A stretch of 64,000 nucleotides of DNA from Deinococcus seoulensis (GCF_014648115.1 NZ_BMQM01000003.1:62001-126000); one strand, 5' to 3'. Shown: positions 29,087 to 39,622, numbered from the stretch's first letter. Program-made: numbers and translations. The notes: generated by a model not told the origin, from the sequence alone.

Positions 29087-30757
29087 TTACCGGCGCGTGC
29101 GGTAGCGGCGGATCAGGGTGTTCGTGGAGCTGTCGTGCGTCAGTTCGGGTTCGGCATCGGCGTGCAGTTCCGGCACGATCTTCCCGGCCAGCACCTTGCC
29201 CAGTTCCACGCCCCACTGGTCGAAGGAATTGATGTCCCACACGGCGCCCTGCACGAAGACCTTGTGCTCGTACAGCGCGATCAGCGCGCCCAGCGTGTGC
29301 GGCGTCAGGCGGTCGGCGAGGATGGTGTTGGTGGGGCGGTTCCCGTCGAACACGCGGTGCGGGGCTAGGTCCGGCTGCACACCCTCGGCCAGCACGGCGT
29401 CCAGGCTCTTGCCAAACGCCAGCGCCTCGGTCTGCGCGAACACGTTCGCCATCAGCAGGTCGTGGTGCGGCGCGCCGCCTTCCAGCGGCAGCGGGTTGAG
29501 GGTCTGGCAGAACCCGATGAAGTCCGCCGGGATCAGCTTGGTGCCCTGGTGGATCAGCTGGTAGAAGGCGTGCTGGCCGTTCGTGCCGGGCTGCCCCCAG
29601 ATGACTGGGCCGGTCTGGTAGTCCACGGGCTGCCCGCCCAGCGTGATGTGCTTGCCGTTGCTTTCCATGTCCAGCTGTTGCAGGTACGCCGGGAAGTACG
29701 CGAGGTACTGGTCGTACGGCAGCACCGCGTGGCTCTGCGCGTCATGGAAGTTGTTGTACCAGATGCCCAGCAGGCCCAGCAGGACCGGCAGGTTCCCCTC
29801 CAGCGGCGCCGTGCGGAAGTGCTCGTCCATGTCGTGGAACCCGGCCAGCAGTTCGCGGAACCCGTCCGGGCCGACGGCCAGCATCAGGCTCAGGCCGATG
29901 GCGCTGTCCATCGAGTAACGGCCGCCCACCCAGTCCCAGAAGCCGAACATGTTCGCGGTGTCGATCCCGAACTTCTGCACGGCGTCCGCGTTCGTGGAGA
30001 CCGCCACGAAGTGCCGCGCGACCGCCGACTCGTCCCCCAGCGCTGCCAGCAGCCACGCGCGGGCACTCTGGGCGTTCGCCATGGTCTCCTGCGTGGTGAA
30101 GGTCTTGCTCGACACGATGACCAGCGTCTCGGCCGGGTCCAGGTCACGGGTCTTCTCGACCAGGTCCGTGCCGTCCACGTTCGACACGAAGCGCAGCGTC
30201 AGGTCCCGCTGCGCGTAGTGTTTCAGCGCCTCGTATGCCATGACCGGCCCCAGGTCGCTGCCGCCGATGCCGATGTTCACGATGTTCCGCAGGGGCCGCC
30301 CGGTGTGGCCCAGCCACGTCCCGGCGCGCACCTGATCCGCGAAGGCCGCCATGCGGTCCAGCACCTCATGCACGTCCGGCACGACGTTCCGGCCATCCAC
30401 CATGACGGTCGCGCCTGCCGGGGCGCGCAGGGCGGTGTGCAGCACGGCGCGCCCCTCGGTCACGTTGATCTTCTCACCGGCGAACATGGCGTCCCGCCGG
30501 GCCTCCACGCCGGTCTCGCGGGCCAGTTGCAGCAGCAACTTCAGGGTCTCGTCTGTCACGCGGTTCTTGCTGTAGTCGAGGTAAAGCCCGGCCCCCTCGG
30601 CGTTCAGGCGCTCGCCGCGCTGCGGGTCGGCGGCGAACAGGTCGCGCAGGTGCGCGGCGCGCGTGGCGTCGGCGTGCGCGGCCAGGGCGCGGTAACTGCT
30701 CAGGGACGTCAGGGATGCGTGTGCGGGGGCGTTCGATGCAGTGTGTTCCGGTGCCAT
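29087..30757 (-). CDS. pgi: Glucose-6-phosphate isomerase
   Basis: A 556-aa enzyme interconverting glucose 6-phosphate and fructose 6-phosphate. Signatures: [57 protein letters not shown], and the C-terminal [10 protein letters not shown] near residue 500. The length fits the long bacterial/eukaryotic-type Pgi. GGGAGGAA lies just before the ATG. It is a single gene, convergent with ppsR. Confidence 0.96.
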   Translation of the reverse strand: MAPEHTASNAPAHASLTSLSSYRALAAHADATRAAHLRDLFAADPQRGERLNAEGAGLYLDYSKNRVTDETLKLLLQLARETGVEARRDAMFAGEKINVTEGRAVLHTALRAPAGATVMVDGRNVVPDVHEVLDRMAAFADQVRAGTWLGHTGRPLRNIVNIGIGGSDLGPVMAYEALKHYAQRDLTLRFVSNVDGTDLVEKTRDLDPAETLVIVSSKTFTTQETMANAQSARAWLLAALGDESAVARHFVAVSTNADAVQKFGIDTANMFGFWDWVGGRYSMDSAIGLSLMLAVGPDGFRELLAGFHDMDEHFRTAPLEGNLPVLLGLLGIWYNNFHDAQSHAVLPYDQYLAYFPAYLQQLDMESNGKHITLGGQPVDYQTGPVIWGQPGTNGQHAFYQLIHQGTKLIPADFIGFCQTLNPLPLEGGAPHHDLLMANVFAQTEALAFGKSLDAVLAEGVQPDLAPHRVFDGNRPTNTILADRLTPHTLGALIALYEHKVFVQGAVWDINSFDQWGVELGKVLAGKIVPELHADAEPELTHDSSTNTLIRRYRTRR

Positions 30758-30994
30758 GTCGTGTTCCTCCCGGGAAAGTGGCCGTCGGTTGACCCGCCGT
30801 CCTTTCCCTCAACGCCTGCGAGCATACCCCCACCCCCGGTCGGCGCGGCGCGCCTGTCCATCCCCGGCGGCGGCGTTCCTTCATGCACTGCTCATGCGCC
30901 GGGCGCGTCTGGGACAGCAAACGCGACGTGACCCCGCGTTCAGTTTCAGGTTCAGTCAGAGAACTGTGCGAACATTCTCACTACCCTGTACCAC

Positions 30995-31216
30995 ATGACC
31001 AGGAAGGCGAGGGACGCGAACGACTCAAGCTGGAGCCAGTGGGGGACACCCTACCTGCGAGACGACGCCCGCATTCAGGCGCCACCGGCCGGTTCGACCG
31101 TCGAGGCGCCGCTGCAACCCATCTCACCCGAGGCACTCAGGCGCGCCCTGCTGGCCGAGGAACAGCGGCAGGTCTTCGCGCTGCTCAACCGCCTCAGGCG
31201 CGCACGACAGGGCTGA
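30995..31216 (+). CDS. Small hypothetical protein (73 aa)
   Basis: A 73-aa charged protein; the C-terminal half (PEALRRALLAEEQRQVFALL) is an amphipathic helix and the N-terminus is polar (DANDSSWSQWGTPYL). TACCCT lies seven bases before the ATG and no ribosome binding site is seen, the leaderless pattern common in this window, which supports real translation. No family is recognised. It is divergent from pgi; the 237-bp gap between them holds the pgi ribosome binding site and otherwise no evident feature. Confidence 0.6.
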   Translation: MTRKARDANDSSWSQWGTPYLRDDARIQAPPAGSTVEAPLQPISPEALRRALLAEEQRQVFALLNRLRRARQG

Positions 31217-31255
31217 ACGCACCCCGACAACACGCCACGCACCTCACCTTGCAGC

Positions 31256-31279
31256 GCCCCGGTCCCCAAAGGCCGGGGC
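31256..31279. terminator. Hairpin between convergent genes
   Basis: GCCCCGG and CCGGGGC pair around a 10-base loop between the 73-aa gene and the tetR stop. No T run follows, so terminator activity is uncertain. Confidence 0.4.
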
Positions 31280-31319
31280 GAATGCCTGACCGCGCACCCT
31301 GCCGGGGTTGCTCACCGGG

Positions 31320-31994
31320 TCAGGGCGTGTCGAGCTTGTCGTGCGACAGGTCGCGCAGACTGGTGCCGGGCGCCAGCGCGCCGTGCATCAGCAGACTGAA
31401 CCGGTCCTGCCAGTCGCGCAGAACGTCCCGCTGGTCCCGGTGACCGCCGTGCAGCAGCGCCAGAATGAACGCGTCGACCAGCAGCACGCTCAGCATGTTG
31501 ATGTTCGCCTCGGGCCGCAGGCGACCCTGGTTCTGCATGGCCAGCAGCACAGGCTCCACCATGGCCGCCAGGGTCAGCGCGGTCCGCATGCCGTCACCGG
31601 GCACGCCGGGCGCCCGCTGCGGCGCCGGTCTGGCCTCGATGGGCGACGCTCCCAGCACCGCCTGACCGACCGCGCCCACCAGATGCCGGTAGCGCACGCC
31701 CAGGTCCGCCATGCGGGCCGTGACCTTGTCCCAGACCTGCTGCGGGTTCGCTCCGGCCCGCAGGCGTTCGGTGGCGTCGTCGCGGCTGGCCTGCACGGCC
31801 TTCTCGAAGTGCGCCAGCAGCATGTGGATCTTGCTGGGATAGTACCGGTACAGGTTGGTGCGGCTCACGAACGCCGCCTGCGCGATGTCCTGCGCGCTGA
31901 TGGCGTCCAGGCCACTGCGCGCGAACAACTCGAAGGCCGCGCGGGCAATGCGCTCGCGCCGGGCGTCATCCTGTTCCTGGCGGTCTACCTTCAC
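31320..31994 (-). CDS. TetR/AcrR family transcriptional regulator
   Basis: A 224-aa repressor. The N-terminal HTH reads [19 protein letters not shown], then [20 protein letters not shown]; the C-terminal ligand domain is helical with a hydrophobic pocket ([16 protein letters not shown]). The GTG at 31994 is six bases after TATTCT, with TTGACG-like -35 15-16 bp upstream, giving a typical length; the in-frame extension to 32108 is rejected. Its target is unknown. Fatty-acid genes in this window share a motif that a TetR-type FadR could read, but no link is shown. Confidence 0.88.
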   Translation of the reverse strand: MKVDRQEQDDARRERIARAAFELFARSGLDAISAQDIAQAAFVSRTNLYRYYPSKIHMLLAHFEKAVQASRDDATERLRAGANPQQVWDKVTARMADLGVRYRHLVGAVGQAVLGASPIEARPAPQRAPGVPGDGMRTALTLAAMVEPVLLAMQNQGRLRPEANINMLSVLLVDAFILALLHGGHRDQRDVLRDWQDRFSLLMHGALAPGTSLRDLSHDKLDTP

Positions 31995-32204
31995 GCCCCC
32001 AGAATACAGCGCGCCGGAACCCGTCAACTGTACGCGGCCTTCATCTGAACGGGGCGCACCCGGCCGCCGGGAACCTGCCCGGTTCAGGGGCGCCGGTGCG
32101 TGTGGCACACGCCGGGCCTGTCACAGCGGGGTGCGAGGTCACCCGTGTGTTCTCCGTTCCGGAGCATACCGCGAAACGGGGGGCGGACGCTGTGAGCTGT
32201 TCGC

Positions 32205-32234
32205 CTGACAGCAAGCTGACCTTGGGCCTATTGT
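32205..32234 (+). promoter_or_regulatory. Promoter of hpf
   Basis: CTGACA (32205-32210) and TATTGT (32229-32234) with an 18-bp spacer, about 50 bp before the hpf start. The rest of the 31995-32285 gap shows no gene. Confidence 0.55.
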
Positions 32235-32285
32235 GACGTCACCGGAGCCGATCCCACCCTCCGGGAAAAGGAAGAGGTGAAAGCC

Positions 32286-32852
32286 GTGCACATCTACAAG
32301 CTGTCAGGCCGGAACGTTGAAGTCACCGACGCCATGCGTGATTACGTGCAGGAGAAACTCACGCGACTGGACCGTTACAACGATCAGATCACCGATGCCC
32401 GCGTGACCCTGACCGTCCGTGACGTGCGTGACTCCGGACGTCGAAACCGCGTCGAGGTTCAGCTGAACGTGCCCAGCGGCATCATCCGCGCCGAGGAACA
32501 CCACGCGGACATGTACGCCGCCATCGACCGGGCCAGCGACGTCCTCGAACGGCAGCTGCGGAAATTCAAGACCCGCTACCTGAAAAGCCGCCACGACCAG
32601 ACCCCGCAGCCCGAGCCCGGCCCGGCCGAAGCGGCCGTGAACGCCGGACTGGACGACGTGACCGAATTCAGCCCCGAGATCGTCCGCATGAAACGCTTCG
32701 ACATGCGCCCCATGAGCCCCGAGGACGCCGTGGCGCAGATGGAAGCCCTGGGACACGACTTCTACGTGTTCATGCACATGCAGACCAACACCTGCGGCGT
32801 CGTGTACCGCCGCAAGGACGGACACTACGGACTGATCGAACCCAGCGTGTAA
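32286..32852 (+). CDS. hpf: Ribosome hibernation promoting factor, long form
   Basis: A 188-aa protein that dimerises 70S ribosomes in stationary phase. The N-terminal ribosome-binding domain (HIYKLSGRNVEVTDAMRDYV to LERQLRKFK, about residues 1-100) is followed by a linker and the C-terminal dimerisation domain (IVRMKRFDMRPMSPEDAVAQ, then FYVFMHMQTN and VVYRRKDGHYGLIEP). The GTG at 32286 is favoured because GAGGTG is well spaced before it and it aligns with the family N-terminus; a GTG at 32277 is possible. A family A repeat separates the gene from its terminator. Confidence 0.93.
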   Translation: MHIYKLSGRNVEVTDAMRDYVQEKLTRLDRYNDQITDARVTLTVRDVRDSGRRNRVEVQLNVPSGIIRAEEHHADMYAAIDRASDVLERQLRKFKTRYLKSRHDQTPQPEPGPAEAAVNAGLDDVTEFSPEIVRMKRFDMRPMSPEDAVAQMEALGHDFYVFMHMQTNTCGVVYRRKDGHYGLIEPSV

Positions 32853-32893
32853 GCGCCCGCTGAGCGCCCGTCCGCAGGTCGGATTCGCACGTC

Positions 32894-33031
32894 ATACGGA
32901 CTCCGAGTGAATGGATTGCAAAGGCCATTCACTCCGAGCGGATGCGAGTAGGAGCCGAAGCGGGTTCCGGACGTGGAGCTGGCAGGGGCGGTGAAGTTCC
33001 GGATTGTCAGCGAAACAAACGGAATCCGTAT
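32894..33031 (+). repeat. Family A dispersed repeat, full copy 3
   Basis: A 138-bp copy. The 5' hairpin is GAGTGAATGG / CCATTCACTC here, where other copies have ATTGAA/TTCAAT, so paired bases changed together. It sits between the hpf stop and the hpf terminator. Confidence 0.95.
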
Positions 33032-33058
33032 CAGAACAGTCGCGCAGGTAGGAGTGGT

Positions 33059-33089
33059 AAAGGCCCCGGAGCATGAACGCCGGGGCTTT
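33059..33089 (+). terminator. Terminator downstream of hpf
   Basis: AAAGGCCCCGG pairs with CCGGGGCTTT around a 10-base loop. It is 206 bp after the hpf stop because a family A repeat lies between. Confidence 0.75.
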
Positions 33090-33215
33090 CGCCTGCCTGC
33101 TTGCAGACCCGGCGGTCGGTATGGACCGTTCAACCCGAGTTCTTATGAGAGTGCGTTGAAGATCCCCTCATTTGTCCCGGCGGGTGTGGTGGTCAATCTG
33201 GTACGCTGCGGCGTT

Positions 33216-34328
33216 GTGATCGCCCACGTGATCAATCCAGGAACCAGCGGCGTCAAGCTCGCGTGCGCGCGCATCGACCCCAGCGACAATCCGGCGCTTC
33301 CCGGACAGCTTCGGTTGACCCTGACCCGCGCCGAACTGCCCCTCAGCGGCCCGCCCGGCGCCGAGCAGGTGCCCGCCATCACGCAGGCCATCCTGGACCT
33401 GACCGCCGACTGGCCCGCCCCGGACGCCATCGTGGGGCGCGGCGGCCTGATCGGCAAGGTCACCACCGGCACGTACCGCGTCACCCGGCAACTCTCGGAC
33501 TACGCGTCGCAGGGCGAACGCGGCCACTACCCACCCAACCTGGGCGGCCCGCTGGCCCTCGCGGCGGCCCAGGTGCGCGGCGTGCCCGCCTTCATCGTGG
33601 ACCCCCAGAGCGCAGACGAACTGCTGCCCGAGGCGCGCGTGACCGGCCTGCGAGGCATTCACCGCACCGCGGAATTTCACGCCCTGAACGCCCGCGCCGT
33701 CGCCCGCCGCGCCGCGCACGAGGTCGGCAAACGCTTCCAGGACGCCCGCATCGTCGTGGCGCACCTGGGGGCGACCACCAGCGTCACCGCCTTCGACCGG
33801 GGCCGCGCCATCGACACCACCGGCACCGGCCCCGACGGCGGCCCCATGGGCGCCATGCAGAGCGGCCCCATCCCGCCGCGCGCGCTCCTGACCCTGGCGC
33901 ACACGCTGGGCGACAGCGCCGCCCTGACCCGCCTGAGCAGCGAGGGCGGATTCCTGGCCCTGACCGGCAGCAAGGACCTGCGCGACCTCGAAACCCGCCT
34001 GCTGTCCGAGACGGACGTGCAGACGGTCGCCGCCGCGTTCGTGCATCAGGTGTGCAAGGCCCTGGGCGAGCAGACCGGCGCCCTCAGCGCCCGCCCGGAC
34101 GCGCTGGTCATCACGGGCGGCATTGCCCGCTGGGACGAACTCGTGGACCGCATCGAGCGGCGCGTCGCGTGGATCGCCCCGGTGCTCGTCATTCCCGGCG
34201 AACTGGAACTTGAGGCGCTGGCCGAGGGTGCCGGTCGCGTCCTGCTGGGCCTCGAACAGGCCCGCGAGTGGACCCCCCCTGTCGACGCCATGCCTGCTGA
34301 CGCCACCCCCACCCCCGACGCTCCCTGA
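33216..34328 (+). CDS. buk: Butyrate kinase family protein (ASKHA fold)
   Basis: The 370-aa protein is like butyrate/branched-chain-acid kinases, forming acyl phosphates with ATP. The ATP-binding PHOSPHATE-1 motif is VINPGTSGVKLACARID, followed by AIVGRGGLIGKVTTGTYRV, IVVAHLGATTSVTAFDRG and LVITGGIARWDELVDRI (adenosine motif). The GTG at 33216 follows TACGCT by eight bases; an open frame upstream runs into the family A repeat and is not real. The tail is Ala/Pro rich. It may connect to fatty-acid or branched-chain metabolism here. Confidence 0.85.
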   Translation: MIAHVINPGTSGVKLACARIDPSDNPALPGQLRLTLTRAELPLSGPPGAEQVPAITQAILDLTADWPAPDAIVGRGGLIGKVTTGTYRVTRQLSDYASQGERGHYPPNLGGPLALAAAQVRGVPAFIVDPQSADELLPEARVTGLRGIHRTAEFHALNARAVARRAAHEVGKRFQDARIVVAHLGATTSVTAFDRGRAIDTTGTGPDGGPMGAMQSGPIPPRALLTLAHTLGDSAALTRLSSEGGFLALTGSKDLRDLETRLLSETDVQTVAAAFVHQVCKALGEQTGALSARPDALVITGGIARWDELVDRIERRVAWIAPVLVIPGELELEALAEGAGRVLLGLEQAREWTPPVDAMPADATPTPDAP

Positions 34329-34329
34329 C

Positions 34330-34704
34330 ATGCCCCGACGCCGCGCTCCCCGCACCGCCCCCGACCCGATCCGCGCCACCAGCATGTGGCGTGTCGACCA
34401 GGTGTTCCTGGCCCGGCACGGCGTGCGCGTGGAGGTCACCTGCTCGCTCGTCAACGACCAGGGCGGCCTGCGGAACCTCAGCGTCACCGCGCCCACCGAC
34501 GACCCGCACGCCGCCGTCCGTCACGCCGCCCGATTCATCGCCGGGAAGGGCAACGTCAGCAGCGCCCGGCAGGCCCGCGTCCGCTGGACCCGCGAGCAGG
34601 CCACCACCGAACAGGACGCACTGATCCGAGACCGCCTGCTGGAAGACGAGTTCCTCGACGAGTTCGAGGACACCCTCGCCGCCGTGCGCGACCAGCAACG
34701 CTGA
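34330..34704 (+). CDS. Hypothetical protein (124 aa) downstream of buk
   Basis: The ATG lies one base after the buk stop, so it is probably cotranscribed. The protein is basic at the N-terminus (MPRRRAPRTAPDPIRATSM), then alpha/beta (VDQVFLARHGVRVEVTCSLV) and ends with an acidic helix (LLEDEFLDEFEDTLAAVRD). No signal, membrane segment or known motif is apparent. No family is recognised. Confidence 0.65.
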   Translation: MPRRRAPRTAPDPIRATSMWRVDQVFLARHGVRVEVTCSLVNDQGGLRNLSVTAPTDDPHAAVRHAARFIAGKGNVSSARQARVRWTREQATTEQDALIRDRLLEDEFLDEFEDTLAAVRDQQR

Positions 34705-34770
34705 CGGAGGGGTAGAAAGTCGGCCGTGGGTGCCCTTGACCCGGACGGCCGGGCCGCGTACACGCTGGTG

Positions 34771-34840
34771 ACCATCCACCATCCACCATCCACCATCCAC
34801 CATCCACCATCCACCATCCACCATCCACCATCCACCATCA
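34771..34840 (+). repeat. Tandem heptamer repeat (10 units) upstream of tsaD
   Basis: ACCATCC is repeated ten times head to tail, the last copy with one change. On the other strand the unit reads GGTGGAT, close to the GGCGGAT/GGCAGAT units of the 14469-14917 arms. It ends 37 bp before the tsaD start. Copy number is likely to vary by slippage. Other than this array, the 34705-34877 gap shows only the tsaD -10 element. Confidence 0.95.
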
Positions 34841-34877
34841 CCGTTCGCGTCTGGCGTGACTGCTACACTCCGTCCCG

Positions 34878-35903
34878 ATGAGTGTTCCTGCCGCCGTCCT
34901 GCCGTCCGTTCCTGTCCGCATTCTGGGTATAGACACCTCGTGTGACGATACCGGCGTCGGCATCGTGGAACTCCTGCCGGACGGGCGCGTGAACCTGCTG
35001 GCGAACCGCGTGTGGTCGCAGACGGTGCACGCCCGTTACGGCGGGGTCATGCCGGAACTCGCCAGCCGCGAGCACGTGGAGCGTATCGACGAGGTCATGG
35101 GTGACGCGCTGCGCGAGGCGGGCCTGACCGTCACCGACATCGGCGCGGTGGCCGCCACGTCCGGCCCCGGACTGGTGGGCGCGCTGCTGGTCGGCCTGAT
35201 GTACGGCAAGGGGCTGGCGCAGGCGCTGAACGTTCCGTTCCACGCGGTGCACCACCTGGAGGGGCACATCTTCGCGGCGGCCAGCGAGGCCGAACTGCGC
35301 GCCCCGTTCCTGGCGCTGGTCGTCAGCGGCGGGCACACGCACCTGTTCGACGTGCCGCGCGACGGCGAGTACGTGCTGGTCGGCGCGACCCTGGACGACG
35401 CGGCGGGCGAGGCCTTCGACAAGATCGCGCGGCTCTCGGGCCTGGGGTACCCCGGCGGTCCGGCCATCAGCGAGGCCGCCACGCGCGGCAACCCGGACGC
35501 CGTGCCGTTCAAGGAGCCGTTGCAGGGGCAGAAGACCTTCAACTTCAGTTTCAGCGGCCTGAAGACAGCAGCGCTGCTCGCCCACCGGGGCGGGGCCGCC
35601 CCCGAGGACCTCGCGGCCAGTTTCCAGCGGGCGGCCGTGAACGTCCTCGTGAAGACCACGTCCCGCGCCGCGCACGCCCACGCCCGCAGGACCGTCGTGG
35701 TGTCCGGCGGTGTCGCCGCGAACACCGCGCTGCGTGAGGCCTTCAGGGCCACCGACCTGAACGTCGTATTCCCCGGCCGGGGCCTGAACACCGACAACGG
35801 CGCCATGATCGCCCTGGCCGGGGCCGCCGCCATCCGCGCCGGACGCCCCGCCAGCCCACTGGACGGCGGCGCCACCGCCTACGCACCCCTGGCAAACGCG
35901 TAA
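34878..35903 (+). CDS. tsaD: tRNA N6-adenosine threonylcarbamoyltransferase
   Basis: The 341-aa enzyme transfers threonylcarbamoyl to A37 of ANN-decoding tRNAs. Family motifs: ILGIDTSCDDTGVGIVE at the N-terminus, HARYGGVMPELASREHVE, the metal-binding HHLEGH, VVSGGHTHLF, and FNFSFSGLKTA; VVVSGGVAANTALRE completes the ASKHA fold. The ATG follows TACACT by eight bases, leaderless. Its TAA stop shares bases with the first base of a family A repeat. Confidence 0.95.
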   Translation: MSVPAAVLPSVPVRILGIDTSCDDTGVGIVELLPDGRVNLLANRVWSQTVHARYGGVMPELASREHVERIDEVMGDALREAGLTVTDIGAVAATSGPGLVGALLVGLMYGKGLAQALNVPFHAVHHLEGHIFAAASEAELRAPFLALVVSGGHTHLFDVPRDGEYVLVGATLDDAAGEAFDKIARLSGLGYPGGPAISEAATRGNPDAVPFKEPLQGQKTFNFSFSGLKTAALLAHRGGAAPEDLAASFQRAAVNVLVKTTSRAAHAHARRTVVVSGGVAANTALREAFRATDLNVVFPGRGLNTDNGAMIALAGAAAIRAGRPASPLDGGATAYAPLANA

Positions 35904-36038
35904 TACGGATTCCGTTTATTTCGTTAACAGATCGGAACACCACCGATCTGTTAACTCCACGTCCGGAGGGGCGCTTCGACTCCTACTCGCTCTGCTCGGA
36001 CCCAGCGGCTTTATAAGCCATTCAATCGGAGTCCGTAT
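35903..36038 (-). repeat. Family A dispersed repeat, full copy 4
   Basis: A 136-bp copy in reverse orientation. Its hairpin is fully paired (GTTAACAGATCGG / CCGATCTGTTAAC), with both sides changed relative to copy 1. The end overlaps the tsaD stop codon (TAATACGG). Confidence 0.95.
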
Positions 36039-36059
36039 AACTGGGGAGTGGCAACAGGT

Positions 36060-36100
36060 AGAAGCGGGGCGTGACCGTCGAACCGGTACGCCCCGCTTCT
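36060..36100. terminator. Hairpin terminator downstream of fadD
   Basis: AGAAGCGGGGCGT and ACGCCCCGCTTCT form a perfect 13-bp stem, with flanking GGCAAC/GTTGCC extending it. It lies between convergent tsaD and fadD. Confidence 0.65.
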
Positions 36101-36122
36101 GTGTTGCCCCGCTGCTCCCGGG

Positions 36123-37835
<1,713 letters not shown>

Positions 37836-37974
37836 GGCACTCCTGCGGGAGGGGGGCGCCCCGCCATCAGCTGAGGTCTGAGGGACGTGGGGAGGAGGTG
37901 AAACCTGTCCCGACGTGGCTGGAGGGTGCCCAGCACGTGACCCCGGCGGGTCCGGATCGGGAAAGATCAATACG

Positions 37975-38013
37975 AAGTTGAACTCAGTATAAGCAAATTT
38001 GGTGGCGCTTCAA
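37975..38013 (-). promoter_or_regulatory. fadD promoter with candidate fatty-acid operator
   Basis: On the minus strand TTGAAG and TATACT are spaced 16 bp (complements of 38008-38013 and 37986-37991). AAGTTGAACTCAGT (37975-37988) overlaps the -10 and the start point and matches 11 of 14 bases of the site before fadN. The mapped ATG is about 140 bp further on; 37836-37974 holds no gene. Confidence 0.6.
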
Positions 38014-38110
38014 CAACTGACCCCCCACGAACAGCGGGGGGGAAGGGGGGGAGGCTCCACCCCTCGCCCTCCACACTGGCCCCTTCATTCCGCCCCCGTG
38101 CGGGCCTGAA

Positions 38111-38155
38111 CGCGACCTTCAAGCACACGACCTTCAACCACGCAACCTTCACGCA
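38111..38155 (+). repeat. Three 15-bp tandem repeats before the deaminase gene
   Basis: Units CGCGACCTTCAAGCA, CACGACCTTCAACCA and CGCAACCTTCACGCA follow each other. No known function. The surrounding 38014-38213 is otherwise featureless, with a G-rich run near 38041. Confidence 0.7.
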
Positions 38156-38213
38156 ACCCCGACAATCCCGCCGAAGCTACGGAATTCCGCCCCCACCCCG
38201 TCAGACTGCCGCC

Positions 38214-38789
38214 ATGTCTGCCCCCGACCGCCCTGCCCCTGACGCCGCTGCACCCGACTCCGCTGCCCCGGACCACCGCCGCTGGCTGCAACTCACCCTC
38301 GACCTGGCCCGCGAGGCCCAGCAGGCCGGCAGCGCACCCGTCGGGGCCGTGCTGGTCGATGCCAGCGGCCACGAGGTCGCGCGCGGCCGCAACCGCGTGG
38401 GCGAGGCGCAGACGCCCGAACACGTCGGGAAGGCCAGCGTCGCGCACGCCGAGATGGACCTGTACTTCAGCGTGGGCAAACTGGAAAACCCGCAGAGCCT
38501 GACGCTGTACACCAGCCTGGAACCCTGCCTGATGTGCGGCGGCGCCAGCGCCCTGCTCGGCGTGGGCCGCGTCGTGTGGGTCACGGACGACCCCTGGGGC
38601 GGCTCGGGCCGCCTGATCGCCTGGGCCGACCACCCCGCCATGCAGGACACCGAGGTCCTGCCCACCCCCGACCCCGACCTGGAACGCCAGGGCGCGCTGC
38701 TGTTCGCCCCGGAAGCCCGGCGCGCCTTCCCCGACGAGGGCTGGGCGCTGTGGCGCAAGCGCTACCCCACCGAGACAGCGGACCTGTAA
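38214..38789 (+). CDS. Nucleoside/tRNA deaminase family protein (CDA fold)
   Basis: A 191-aa zinc deaminase. The Zn and catalytic residues are in SVAHAEMDLYF (His, Glu) and SLEPCLMCGGA (two Cys), with PVGAVLVDASGHEVARGRN before them. The region after is longer and unlike TadA (DDPWGGSGRLIAWADHP), and TadA's usual C-terminal Arg/Lys tail is not evident, so a free nucleoside/guanine-type deaminase is at least as likely as tRNA adenosine deaminase. The ATG follows CAGACT by six bases. Confidence 0.85.
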   Translation: MSAPDRPAPDAAAPDSAAPDHRRWLQLTLDLAREAQQAGSAPVGAVLVDASGHEVARGRNRVGEAQTPEHVGKASVAHAEMDLYFSVGKLENPQSLTLYTSLEPCLMCGGASALLGVGRVVWVTDDPWGGSGRLIAWADHPAMQDTEVLPTPDPDLERQGALLFAPEARRAFPDEGWALWRKRYPTETADL

Positions 38790-38875
38790 AGCCGCCCGTT
38801 GTTCCCCGCGCGGTTCCACCCGCCCCTGCGCGCCGCTTCACGGTCCGCACGCCCGGCATGCACTAGCCTTGCCGC

Positions 38876-39397
38876 ATGCGCTACCGCACCTTCACCGAGG
38901 CCGACTACCCGGCCATGCAGGCCCTGGACCTGACCCTGCAACGCCAGGACCCCGCCTTCGACAGCCTGCCCGAACGGGAACGCGACGGCCGCCTGCACAC
39001 CAGCCAGCCCGCCCTGAAATTCTACGAGCGCAGCGAACATTCCTTCGTGGCCGAGGAAGGCGACACCCTGATGGGCTTCATCCTGGCCCAGCCGGTCTGG
39101 CAGGGTGACCGCCCGCTGGTGCTCGTGCGGACCGTCAGCGTGCGGCCCGGCGCGCCCGCCGAAACCAGCACGGGCCTGCTGCACGCCGCCGTGAAAAGCG
39201 CCTACGACACCGCCGTGTACGAGGTCCACTTCACGCTGACCCCCGACCTGATGGACGCCGCCACCAGCGAGAGTGCCGTCGTGACCGGCCAGAGCGCCGT
39301 GTGCCACCTGGGCACCCGCGCCGACACCGCGCCCGGCACCCGCCTGCGCAGCGTGCCAGCAAACCCCGCGCCCGGCACGCCGGAGCAGGGCGCATAA
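38876..39397 (+). CDS. GNAT-fold protein (DUF1999-like)
   Basis: A 173-aa protein starting [19 protein letters not shown], with the strand pairs of an acetyltransferase ([31 protein letters not shown]). It lacks the canonical RxxGxG/A acetyl-CoA loop, which is what marks DUF1999, a family found in Deinococcus-Thermus. The substrate is unknown. The ATG is six bases after TAGCCT. It leads a probable operon with the 71-aa and DUF503 genes, eight bases and one base apart. Confidence 0.75.
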   Translation: MRYRTFTEADYPAMQALDLTLQRQDPAFDSLPERERDGRLHTSQPALKFYERSEHSFVAEEGDTLMGFILAQPVWQGDRPLVLVRTVSVRPGAPAETSTGLLHAAVKSAYDTAVYEVHFTLTPDLMDAATSESAVVTGQSAVCHLGTRADTAPGTRLRSVPANPAPGTPEQGA

Positions 39398-39405
39398 TGA
39401 CAGGC

Positions 39406-39621
39406 ATGACCTCCAACGCCACCCGCGTACTGCTGGGCGTGCGCGGCATGACCCGCGACGCCGGAACCTCCGTTGCCGCCGCCCTGACCGCCCTGCCCGG
39501 CGTCAGCCGCGCCACGCCCGACGAGGGCCAGATCGAAGTGCATTACGACCCCTCGCAACTGACGGTCATGGACCTCGTGCGCACCGTGCGCTCGCAGGGC
39601 TTCCTGGCCGGCATGCTCTAG
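39406..39621 (+). CDS. HMA-like ferredoxin-fold protein without the CxxC site
   Basis: The 71-aa protein has the beta-alpha-beta-beta-alpha-beta pattern of heavy-metal-associated domains ([20 protein letters not shown], then [16 protein letters not shown] and [15 protein letters not shown]). The metal-binding GMTCxxC is replaced by GMTRDAG, with no Cys in the whole protein, so copper-chaperone activity is not expected. CATAAT is seven bases before the ATG at 39406. It lies between the DUF1999-like gene and the DUF503 gene. Confidence 0.75.
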   Translation: MTSNATRVLLGVRGMTRDAGTSVAAALTALPGVSRATPDEGQIEVHYDPSQLTVMDLVRTVRSQGFLAGML

Positions 39622-39622
39622 C

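Noticed and set aside
32973..33215. In-frame N-terminal extension of the butyrate kinase gene.
   Set aside because: It reads through the family A repeat and the hpf terminator. The GTG at 33216 with a -10 hexamer eight bases upstream and the family N-terminus fits better.
34521..34841. Minus-strand frame encoding repeated Gly-Gly-Trp-Trp-Met-Val-Asp units.
   Set aside because: It is only the translation of the 7-bp tandem array and runs antisense to the 124-aa gene; no start signal.
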